DNA from: a bacterium
GTDB taxonomy: Bacteria > Actinomycetota > Acidimicrobiia > Acidimicrobiales > UBA8592
Direction of reading: 5' to 3'
Length of the DNA stretch: 7,214 nucleotides
NCBI GenBank assembly: GCA_002713605.1
Contig: PATL01000020.1
Coordinates: 1-7,214 of the forward strand
Position numbers and translations under genes: made by a program. Positions 1 to 6,027 of the stretch are shown in pieces (within the stretch, counting starts at the first letter, position 1; each line of letters starts with the position of its first letter). A model generated the notes under the pieces. It was given only the letters and a program-made list of their open reading frames with translations, ran no database searches and was not told the origin of the DNA.

Positions 1-1220
1 TACCAGATTGTTTCAGGATCTTCGTCTAATAAATTATCAATTAGTTCTGGGTGCTCTACGCCATCACCTAATGGGTCGAAGTCATTTGCTCCTAGAACGG
101 ATACCATCTCAAAAATTGGAGAAACTTCTGATTCAGATAACTCAGAGTTGACTTCAGAACTATCCGCTGTTTCAGTAGATTCCCCATCTTCAGATTGTTG
201 AGATGGAACTGAAGCTGATGGCACTGGCGAAACCGTAGCTTCTACTATTTCAGTAGACTCATTGTTATTGTCTGAACTAAATGGGTTTCCATTTGCCGCG
301 AAAATTATTCCTAGGACTAAAAAAAACACAAAGCCTGTGAGAAGAAACTTAGAAATGAACGTATTTAGATCAAACGATTTCGAAGATTGATTTTGATCAA
401 TGCTTTCTTGGCTTGAGTCTGAATTTGGTGATTCTTCTTCTATATCATCTATAAAGTCCACAACACTAGAATATCTCTCAGTTCGTTCTCCTGCCGTCGC
501 TTTTTCAATAGATTGCATAATTTCTTTATTTATCAATTTTGATAACTGGTTTCTTTTAGGAACTTTTAGTGAACCGACGAGCATGTATTGTAAGATTTTT
601 CCGAGCGAAAAGATATCGCCACGTATAGTTGGGGTTGTTTTGTCTTCATAGAAATCAGAATGAAGATCGGTGCCTACTGCACTATCAGTCATTAAGTCTT
701 TGTAGATGACACTTCTAAAGTTATTAAAACCAAATCCTGAAACTTGAGGACCCCTATCCGGACATAAAAAAATACGTTTCGGGTCAAGACTCCCATGTAG
801 AACTCCTTGCCCATGCGCATAAGAAAGAGCATCAGCAACCTGTTTAGTTATTTGCAGGGCAAGACTCAGAGGTAGTGGCCCTGTTCGTTCCACGTAATCA
901 AAAATTGTTTCTTCCTTTACTAACTCGATAACTATTGCTTCTAAGTCTTCGTCACCAGTTGTATCTAAAACAGTGACAATCGAAGGGTGGTTAAGTCTTG
1001 AAACAAGCTTTGCTTCTTTTCTAAATAACGAAACTTGGCCAGAGTTTGTTATTTGAAAGGGGTCAGTAAGGTTGACCGCGACATCTCGTGATAACACTAA
1101 ATCTCTAGCCAACCACGTTTGAGTTCCTGACTCAGAAGAAATGAGCGAAGTAAGAACATATCTCCCTGATAATTTTCGCCCAAGTAACAGTCTTGTATCT
1201 GAACTAAAGGAATCAGCCAC
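1..1220 (-). CDS. MviN-type membrane pseudokinase with ectodomain (C-terminus cut off by the window edge)
   Basis: My own translation from GTG at 1220 gives 406 open codons running off base 1. Residues about 10-262 have the layout of a PknB-like Ser/Thr kinase: an alpha-C Glu (E69 in LFRKEAKLVSRLNHPSIV), an alpha-F Asp (D202 in DIFSLGKIL) and a late RTERY Arg. The catalytic residues are gone: VAIK Lys is N50 (VAVN), HRDLKPEN reads HGSLDPKR (142-149, Asp replaced by S144), and DFG reads GFG (162-164). It should therefore be catalytically dead. A Ser/Glu/Asp-rich stretch leads to one membrane span (about 291-309), a Ser/Glu/Pro-rich linker (310-368), and the start of a domain with FDPLGDG (381-387) and a final DPETIW. 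That pattern matches my recall of the sugar-binding-like ectodomain of mycobacterial MviN (Rv3910). By analogy it may regulate peptidoglycan precursor export (inference). There is no good Shine-Dalgarno; GTG is chosen because it directly follows the degV stop. Probably co-transcribed with degV. Confidence 0.85.
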   Translation of the reverse strand, partial: MADSFSSDTRLLLGRKLSGRYVLTSLISSESGTQTWLARDLVLSRDVAVNLTDPFQITNSGQVSLFRKEAKLVSRLNHPSIVTVLDTTGDEDLEAIVIELVKEETIFDYVERTGPLPLSLALQITKQVADALSYAHGQGVLHGSLDPKRIFLCPDRGPQVSGFGFNNFRSVIYKDLMTDSAVGTDLHSDFYEDKTTPTIRGDIFSLGKILQYMLVGSLKVPKRNQLSKLINKEIMQSIEKATAGERTERYSSVVDFIDDIEEESPNSDSSQESIDQNQSSKSFDLNTFISKFLLTGFVFFLVLGIIFAANGNPFSSDNNNESTEIVEATVSPVPSASVPSQQSEDGESTETADSSEVNSELSESEVSPIFEMVSVLGANDFDPLGDGVEHPELIDNLLDEDPETIW

Positions 1221-1243
1221 TTTAATTAACTGTGTCCGTAGGA

Positions 1244-2080
1244 CTATTGGACAAGATAGGTAACACCCAACACTCTGGGGCCTCCGTGCGTTCCAATAAC
1301 TGCGCCAAGTTGATTAATCCGGATTTGTTCACTAGGAACGATATCAGAAATGAGTGTTGCGAATTCCTCGACATCTGGCGCGTCTCCATGGATAATGCTC
1401 AATTCCGAAATTTCTCTCTCACCTTCAAGAACTTCTTTGAGCCAAATAAGTGATTTTTTTCTGGTTCTTTGACGTCCAGCCTCAACAACTTCTCCACTAC
1501 TTAAATCAAGACAAGGTTTAAATTGCAACATCGTTCCCAACATCGCTTTAGCTCCGCCAATTCGTCCACCTTTCTTGAGATTTTCAAGTGTGTCTAATGT
1601 CGCGAAGATCCTTGTTCTGCTCGCTAAGTTCTCAACTAAAGAGATAATTTCATCCATGGATCCACCATTTTTTGCTGCGTCAGCAGCTTTACGAATGATC
1701 GTTCCCAGGCCGGACGTTATGGATTTTGAATCAATACATTTGACGGGCAGGGTATCAGCAAGTGCATCTGCAGCTAATTGTGCAGCTTGTCCAGTAGCAG
1801 ATAGGGCTAAAGATAGGTTGATACAGATAACTCCTTCAGCTCCAGCTTCTGCACATTTTTTGAATGCTGCTTCGAATGCTCCAGGCGAAGGAGCAGCAGT
1901 TGATGGCAAAAGGTCACTTTCGCTCATCTTTTGGTAAAAGTCAGAAACCGAGAGATCAACTAAATCGGTGTATTCAGCTTCTCCGAACCGCACAGAAAGA
2001 GGAACAATTTCAATACCAAGATCCTCAGCTTCTTCCAAACTAATATCACTGGCACTATCGGTAACAATACGGATCGTCAT
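1244..2080 (-). CDS. degV: DegV family fatty-acid-binding protein
   Basis: A 278-residue protein, the usual length for the family. DegV proteins bind a fatty acid in a cleft; in Gram-positive bacteria relatives (FakB) present fatty acids to the kinase FakA, but no FakA is visible here. Family marks in order are the N-terminal IVTDSASDI (5-13), TAAPSPG (61-67, normally T-S-Q-P-S), LSLALSATGQ (89-98), CIDSKSITSGLG (115-126), LENLKKGGRIGGAKAMLG (165-182), KPCLDL (188-193), RTRKK (205-209), IHGDAP (230-235) and the C-terminal ligand loop IGTHGGPRVLGV (262-273). Ser94 and His265 sit where ligand carboxylate contacts are expected. The ATG is fixed by a perfect AGGAGG four bases upstream. It is the first gene of a minus-strand pair with the pseudokinase, 23 bases apart, and is divergent from the deacetylase gene. 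The lipid ligand cannot be read from sequence. Confidence 0.93.
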   Translation of the reverse strand: MTIRIVTDSASDISLEEAEDLGIEIVPLSVRFGEAEYTDLVDLSVSDFYQKMSESDLLPSTAAPSPGAFEAAFKKCAEAGAEGVICINLSLALSATGQAAQLAADALADTLPVKCIDSKSITSGLGTIIRKAADAAKNGGSMDEIISLVENLASRTRIFATLDTLENLKKGGRIGGAKAMLGTMLQFKPCLDLSSGEVVEAGRQRTRKKSLIWLKEVLEGEREISELSIIHGDAPDVEEFATLISDIVPSEQIRINQLGAVIGTHGGPRVLGVTYLVQ

Positions 2081-2084
2081 GGAA

Positions 2085-2090
2085 CCTCCT
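2085..2090 (-). promoter_or_regulatory. Shine-Dalgarno of degV
   Basis: On the minus strand this reads AGGAGG, four bases before the degV ATG. It is one of the two strongest ribosome binding sites in the window, together with the rpsF site, and it settles the degV start. Confidence 0.85.
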
Positions 2091-2252
2091 AAAAGATTAC
2101 AAAGGGGACTTTAATGCCGGCATGCCATACATCCTAAAATTAAACGAACATTTTCTTCATAAAACCCTCTGAACAGGTAAAACATATTGAGAAATTTTCC
2201 GTTTTTTTAAAAAGTTGCAATTCTTGGCACAAAAATGATGTGCATCGTCAAC

Positions 2253-2258
2253 TACTCT
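2253..2258 (+). promoter_or_regulatory. Candidate -10 for leaderless transcription of the deacetylase gene
   Basis: TACTCT fits the TANNNT form of actinobacterial -10 elements. Its last base is 7 bases before the A of ATG 2266, so transcription would begin at or next to the start codon. No purine-rich Shine-Dalgarno lies before that ATG, which agrees with a leaderless message. No -35 at 16-18 bases is evident. Confidence 0.4.
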
Positions 2259-2265
2259 TAGTTGT

Positions 2266-3276
2266 ATGGGAATCCTCTTTGTTAGTAATGATATTTGCTT
2301 TGAACATGAGCCAAGCGGAAACCATCCGGAAAGACCTGACCGATTATCAGCTGTGTTAGATGGACTTGAGCGAGCACGAATGGGATCCGCTATTACGAAA
2401 CTTCTTGCTGAACCTGTAGATGAAAATTTAGTTCTACAAGTCCACGATCAAGAACTTATCTATGAATTGAAAGAAATATCTGATCAAGGAGGTGGGACTG
2501 TAGATGCAGATACAAGAATGAGTTCCGCTTCTTGGAAAGCGGCGCTCGTAGCAGCTGGGGCAGGACTACAAGCCATAGACGAATTACAAAATGGAACCGC
2601 CACTTCAGCATTCTGTGCAGTACGTCCACCAGGCCATCACGCAACAATATCCAAATCAATGGGCTTCTGCTTATTAAATAATGTGGCAGTAACGGCAAAG
2701 AAATTGAGAGATGAAGGAGAAAAAGTCCTTATCGTTGACTACGACGCTCATCATGGAAATGGAACGCAAGACGTCTTCTATTCCGACCCGAATGTCTTGT
2801 TCATCTCTCTCCACCAGATGCCTCTTTACCCATGGACCGGAGCAGTTAATGAAAGAGGAAAGGGCGATGGGATGGGAACGACCCTAAATATTCCATTACG
2901 GCCAGGGACTACTGGAGATGTTTATTTGTCAGCATGGGAGAAGCTAGCGTTACCGATTATTCAGAAATTTGAGCCCACGTGGCTAATCATTTCAGCCGGA
3001 TTTGATGCCCACCGTAGAGACCCCCTTACAGAGTTAGGATTAACATCAGGAGACTATAATTTGCTTACTTCTCGAATAATCCAAACAGTTCCTGCTGGAC
3101 GTCGTCTAGTCTTTTTAGAGGGAGGATACGATCTCCAAGCTTTAGAACTTTCAACTTGTGCGGTACTACACGCATTGGTCGATAAAGAAACACACCCTGA
3201 AGAATTATCTAATGGGGGTATTGGTAGCGAAGCAATTGATGAGGTCGCAGAAATACTACGTACTCATGAATACTGA
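2266..3276 (+). CDS. Histone deacetylase superfamily hydrolase (class II-like; acetylpolyamine amidohydrolase/HdaH type)
   Basis: A 336-residue zinc amidohydrolase that removes acetyl groups from acetylated amines; in bacteria the substrates are acetylpolyamines or acetyl-lysine. The active site is intact: HPERPDRL (20-27), RPPGHHA (120-126, with the His pair 124/125), GFCLLNN (133-139), VDYDAHHGNGTQ (157-168, zinc ligands D160 and H162), LHQMPLYPWTG (182-192), SAGFDAHRRDP (243-253, zinc ligand D247) and LEGGYD (284-289, catalytic-type Tyr288). It is cytoplasmic, with no signal peptide. Length and motif spelling are those of bacterial class II-like enzymes rather than acetoin-utilising AcuC. 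The ATG has no Shine-Dalgarno and looks leaderless. The 3' end overlaps pcnA by 11 bases, so the two are probably one transcript. The natural substrate cannot be decided from sequence. Confidence 0.93.
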   Translation: MGILFVSNDICFEHEPSGNHPERPDRLSAVLDGLERARMGSAITKLLAEPVDENLVLQVHDQELIYELKEISDQGGGTVDADTRMSSASWKAALVAAGAGLQAIDELQNGTATSAFCAVRPPGHHATISKSMGFCLLNNVAVTAKKLRDEGEKVLIVDYDAHHGNGTQDVFYSDPNVLFISLHQMPLYPWTGAVNERGKGDGMGTTLNIPLRPGTTGDVYLSAWEKLALPIIQKFEPTWLIISAGFDAHRRDPLTELGLTSGDYNLLTSRIIQTVPAGRRLVFLEGGYDLQALELSTCAVLHALVDKETHPEELSNGGIGSEAIDEVAEILRTHEY

Positions 3277-4492
3277 ACAATTCAATAAGCTATTGGAATT
3301 TACTTCACCGATAAACGAGTGTTTTAAATCAGATGGTAAACAGATTTATCTTGTCGGAGGCATTGTTCGTGATATACATGCAGGACTCAATGATACTTTT
3401 GATCTTGATTTCACAACTGATGCAACCCCCGACGAAATTAAGAGGATAATTCAACCAGTAGCTGAAAATGTGTGGCTCTCAGGACAACAATTTGGAACAA
3501 TTGGAGCTCAGGTCAACGGGAAAACAATAGAAATTACAACTTACAGGTCAGAATCTTATGTTTCAGAATCGCGTAAGCCAGTCGTAACATTCTCAACTGA
3601 TCTTTATGAAGATCTTTCTCGAAGGGATTTCACCATTAATTGCATGGCTATCAATCTTGAATCGGGAAAACTTATTGACCCATTCAATGGATTGAGAGAT
3701 CTTCAAATGAAAATCCTACGAACGCCTCTTGACCCCCATATTTCATTCTCTGAAGACCCACTTCGGATGATGAGAGCCGCTCGATTTATTTCTCGCTTCA
3801 ACCTCACGCTTGAAAAGGGAATTAAGGAAAGCGTAAGTGAGTTAAAGGAGCGACTTGAGATTGTATCTAATGAACGTATACGTGATGAGTTGAATAAATT
3901 ACTTATTACCCCAGACCCAAATCCTGGATTGAAGTTTTTATTAAAAACGAAACTCCATGAATCATTTTTCCCCGAACTAGAAAATTGCAGACGTCAACAT
4001 CAAATCCGTTACCTCAGACACGATCATTGCATACGCCTTGCAGCGTTGTTAATCAACAGTGCTTCCGAGACAAGAAAAGACCGATTGAAGGATCTGAAAT
4101 ATTCAAATCGGGAGATTGACACAATAGAGAATTTGATAAGTGCTTCACAAATGATACTGACACAGTCAATGGGTAATGCTCAATATAGAAAGTGGTACTT
4201 ACATGCAAGAGAAAACCGCCAAGGTTCAATTGAAATTGCTTCTATACAACGTGGCGCCCGTAGAAAAATTGCAACGATACAACGCCAAGCACGTTACCTT
4301 GATCAAGAATTAGAAGACTACACCCCCCCTTTCACAGGTTCCGAAATCATCAGATTTCTAGACATGCACCAGGGACCCGAGGTAGGGGAAGTTCTGCAAT
4401 TACTTGAAGATATGTTCATAGAAAAGGGCCCTATTGGCAAACAAGAAGCAATTGACTTCTTAGTAGAGTGGAAAAAGGTTAAAGATAACTAG
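3266..4492 (+). CDS. pcnA: CCA tRNA nucleotidyltransferase (PcnA/Cca, class II)
   Basis: A 408-residue enzyme that adds or repairs the 3' CCA of tRNA using CTP and ATP. The nucleotidyltransferase head has YLVGGIVRD (28-36), the metal-binding DLD of FDLDFTTDATPDEI (45-58), SRRDFTINCMA (118-128) and DPFNGLRDL (138-146). The neck has SEDPLRMMRAARF (162-174) and NERIRDELNKLL (202-213). The C-terminal PFTGSEIIRFL and GPEVGEVLQLLE (355-381) are as in actinobacterial relatives. The central HD-hydrolase region usual in this group is shortened: where relatives carry an H..HD..D metal site and LLHDIGKP, this protein reads RLAALLINSASET (257-269). The start is placed at ATG 3266 because the family normally begins shortly before the GG motif; an earlier ATG at 3158 would bury 36 extra residues in the upstream gene. 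Overlaps the deacetylase gene by 11 bases, suggesting translational coupling. Poly(A) polymerase is the less likely alternative. Confidence 0.93.
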   Translation: MNTEQFNKLLEFTSPINECFKSDGKQIYLVGGIVRDIHAGLNDTFDLDFTTDATPDEIKRIIQPVAENVWLSGQQFGTIGAQVNGKTIEITTYRSESYVSESRKPVVTFSTDLYEDLSRRDFTINCMAINLESGKLIDPFNGLRDLQMKILRTPLDPHISFSEDPLRMMRAARFISRFNLTLEKGIKESVSELKERLEIVSNERIRDELNKLLITPDPNPGLKFLLKTKLHESFFPELENCRRQHQIRYLRHDHCIRLAALLINSASETRKDRLKDLKYSNREIDTIENLISASQMILTQSMGNAQYRKWYLHARENRQGSIEIASIQRGARRKIATIQRQARYLDQELEDYTPPFTGSEIIRFLDMHQGPEVGEVLQLLEDMFIEKGPIGKQEAIDFLVEWKKVKDN

Positions 4493-4508
4493 AGAAGAAA
4501 ATAATGCT

Positions 4509-4514
4509 TATACT
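4509..4514 (+). promoter_or_regulatory. Candidate -10 before the DUF5318 gene
   Basis: TATACT differs from the -10 consensus by one base and overlaps TACTCT (4511-4516), the same hexamer proposed for the deacetylase gene. It lies in the 46-base gap after pcnA. A start near 4521 would give a very short leader lacking a Shine-Dalgarno. TAAATT at 4522-4527 is an alternative. No matching -35 was found. Confidence 0.3.
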
Positions 4515-4538
4515 CTCGCCCTAAATTAATGTTAAGCC

Positions 4539-4919
4539 ATGGCCTTCTTGCCTTCTCAGTTAACGAAAAAACGCCCAACGAGTGAGATAAGTTATGAACT
4601 TGAAAAGAGACGAATACTTGAGCAATACCGGATAGGAACGCTTTCAACCCACGATGTCTGCGATGCGCACCCAGAACTTCTCCGAGCCGCACACAACTAT
4701 TCCTACAAACAATTGGGAGACTGCCCCATATGTTCCGAGGAAACTCTAGTAACAGTAAATTATGTATTTGGCCCACGATTGCCTTCTCATGGTCGCTGCG
4801 TAAATTCAAAGAGAGACTTTGACCGAATACGCAAAAGAAAGGGCTCGTTTACATGTTATGAAGTTGAAGTTTGTACGTCTTGCTCTTGGAACTATCTAAA
4901 TCGGGCTTACCCGCTGTGA
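4539..4919 (+). CDS. DUF5318 family protein (actinobacterial, putative zinc knuckle)
   Basis: A 126-residue soluble protein of the actinobacterial DUF5318 family (mycobacterial example Rv0049), function unknown. The family pattern is clear: an N-terminal basic helix with LEKRRILEQYRIGTLSTHDV (21-40), then CDAHPELLRAA (41-51), CPIC (62-65), NYVFGPRL (74-81), HGRCV (84-88), and FTCYEVEVCTSCSWNYLNRAY at the C-terminal end (from 104). Two CxxC pairs, 62/65 and 112/115, could hold one zinc ion as a ribbon or knuckle; C87 and C106 are additional. There is no signal peptide or membrane span. The ATG has no Shine-Dalgarno, and the next in-frame start would remove family sequence. It follows pcnA by 46 bases. 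In Mycobacterium the family member sits near ponA1 and rpsF, and rpsF is also nearby here. A nucleic-acid-binding or ribosome-linked role is only a guess. Confidence 0.85.
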   Translation: MAFLPSQLTKKRPTSEISYELEKRRILEQYRIGTLSTHDVCDAHPELLRAAHNYSYKQLGDCPICSEETLVTVNYVFGPRLPSHGRCVNSKRDFDRIRKRKGSFTCYEVEVCTSCSWNYLNRAYPL

Positions 4920-4976
4920 GCTAACACAATATTATGTCTCGTTATAAAACATCAACTAACTTAAAAGGAAAACCTC

Positions 4977-4981
4977 AGGAG
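4977..4981 (+). promoter_or_regulatory. Shine-Dalgarno of the luciferase-like oxidoreductase gene
   Basis: AGGAG lies five bases before ATG 4987 and supports that start. The 67-base gap upstream holds TATTAT (4930-4935) and TATAAA (4943-4948), both -10-like, but neither has a convincing -35. Confidence 0.6.
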
Positions 4982-4986
4982 AACTT

Positions 4987-5934
4987 ATGCCTTTCTCACT
5001 AATACGATTTAACCTAATAGACCCGACACTAAACAGCCAGTCACTTTCAGACAGGTATAAAGCCATGTTAGATATGGCTGAATTCTCTGACCAAAATGGT
5101 TTTTTCATGGCAACGTTTGAAGAACACCATGGTGCTGATAATGCTTGGAGCCCTACACCACTAATGAATGCAGGAACTGTTCTCGCACGAACAAAAAATC
5201 TGTCTGCATCAATATCAGCTTTACTATTGCCTTTGCATGACCCGATCAGAGTCGCAGAAGATATTGCAGTCATTGACCTCATGAGCGGAGGAAGACTAAC
5301 TGTTATATTCGGCCTTGGGTATCGCCCTAGCGAATATCAACTCATGGGCAAAGACTGGGGCAGCAGGGGAAAAATTATGGATGAGAGCATCCAGACTCTA
5401 CTTGATGCATGGACTGGTAACCCTTTCCAATACAGAGGTGAAACACATCGAATCACTCCGTCACCACTAACGAAACCGCATCCATTAATTATGATTGGTG
5501 GGACAAGTAAAATTGCTGCTCGGAGAGCTGCCAAATTTGGCTTGCCGCTATCACCAGCTGCGCACATGCCGGAACTTGAAGCATATTATTATGAGCAATG
5601 TGAATTGAACGGTACACAAGGGTTCTGTGCCATGCCTGGGGAAGAGACACATATGACTTTTGTGGCTGAGGATCCTGATAAGGCATGGGCTGAACTCGGA
5701 CAATATTTTTTAAATGAGGCATCCGTATATTCCAATTGGCAAACCTCAGACATTTCATCAGCTGTACACAGCCATGCTACGACTCCTGAAGCACTAAGGG
5801 AGGAAGGGATATATCAAATAGTCACTCCTCAAAAGGCAAGTACGCTTGATCAGGTTGTTCATCATCCACTGTGCGGGGGTATGCCAATTGATAAAGCCTG
5901 GGAAAGCTTACAACTCTATGTTGATGCCCTCTGA
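4987..5934 (+). CDS. LLM-class (luciferase-like) flavin- or F420-dependent oxidoreductase
   Basis: A 315-residue protein of the bacterial luciferase superfamily, a TIM-barrel fold binding reduced FMN or coenzyme F420. Family marks are the N-terminal beta strand FSLIRFNLID (3-12), TFEEHHGAD (43-51, the EHH segment lining the cofactor pocket), LPLHDPIRVAEDIAVIDLMS (81-100) followed by GGRL, the loop GLGYRPSEY (109-117), and PHPLIMIGGTS (165-174), the phosphate-binding part of the barrel. Length is normal for single-subunit members. There is no secretion signal. The start is supported by AGGAG five bases upstream. Substrate and cofactor cannot be read: relatives include alkanal monooxygenases, F420-dependent reductases and dehydrogenases. 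Its neighbours (DUF5318, panB) give no shared pathway, so it may be an independent unit. Confidence 0.9.
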   Translation: MPFSLIRFNLIDPTLNSQSLSDRYKAMLDMAEFSDQNGFFMATFEEHHGADNAWSPTPLMNAGTVLARTKNLSASISALLLPLHDPIRVAEDIAVIDLMSGGRLTVIFGLGYRPSEYQLMGKDWGSRGKIMDESIQTLLDAWTGNPFQYRGETHRITPSPLTKPHPLIMIGGTSKIAARRAAKFGLPLSPAAHMPELEAYYYEQCELNGTQGFCAMPGEETHMTFVAEDPDKAWAELGQYFLNEASVYSNWQTSDISSAVHSHATTPEALREEGIYQIVTPQKASTLDQVVHHPLCGGMPIDKAWESLQLYVDAL

Positions 5935-6015
5935 GGCTAAAACTAGATTTTTGATAGGCATTTCAGACAAAACCCCTACACTATGAACAGAAAATACAAC
6001 ACCTAATTTTTCCAC

Positions 6016-6022
6016 GGAAGGG
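6016..6022 (+). promoter_or_regulatory. Ribosome binding site of panB
   Basis: GGAAGGG ends five bases before ATG 6028, a moderately good Shine-Dalgarno that fixes the panB start. The 93-base gap upstream shows TTGATA (5951) and TACACT (5977), but their 20-base spacing is too long to call a promoter with confidence. Confidence 0.5.
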
Positions 6023-6027
6023 TAGCA

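Larger units (their letters stand above)
2081..2265. promoter_or_regulatory. Divergent intergenic region between degV and the deacetylase gene
   Basis: This 185-base, AT-rich stretch must carry the promoters of both divergent units. Visible elements are a 10-base perfect palindrome ATGCCGGCAT at 2114-2123, overlapped by the palindrome GGCATGCC (2119-2126), and an A/T tract TTTTTAAAAA at 2204-2213. A minus-strand TAGGAT, of the actinobacterial TANNNT -10 type, lies at 2132-2137. I could not find a well-spaced -35/-10 pair for either direction, so promoter assignment is tentative. No small gene or RNA gene is recognisable. Confidence 0.5.

Noticed and set aside
400..651. Plus-strand open frame of 83 codons
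   Set aside because: Antisense to the pseudokinase coding sequence; the minus-strand frame stays open for 406 codons with clear domain structure.
1575..1937. Plus-strand open frame of 120 codons
   Set aside because: It lies wholly within degV on the opposite strand, has low-complexity Ala/Ser composition and no recognisable motif.
3158..3265. Longer start for pcnA at ATG 3158
   Set aside because: The 36 extra residues lie inside the deacetylase reading frame, show no family similarity and are absent from relatives; ATG 3266 fits the family N-terminus.
4489..4809. Minus-strand open frame of 106 codons
   Set aside because: Antisense to the well-supported DUF5318 gene; no ribosome binding site or family pattern.
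5489..5758. Minus-strand open frame of 89 codons
   Set aside because: Antisense shadow of the LLM oxidoreductase gene, whose motifs are unmistakable in the other frame.
5951..5982. Promoter TTGATA/TACACT before panB
   Set aside because: The 20-base spacing is outside the normal range and neither hexamer is a close match, so I mention it only in the ribosome binding site entry.
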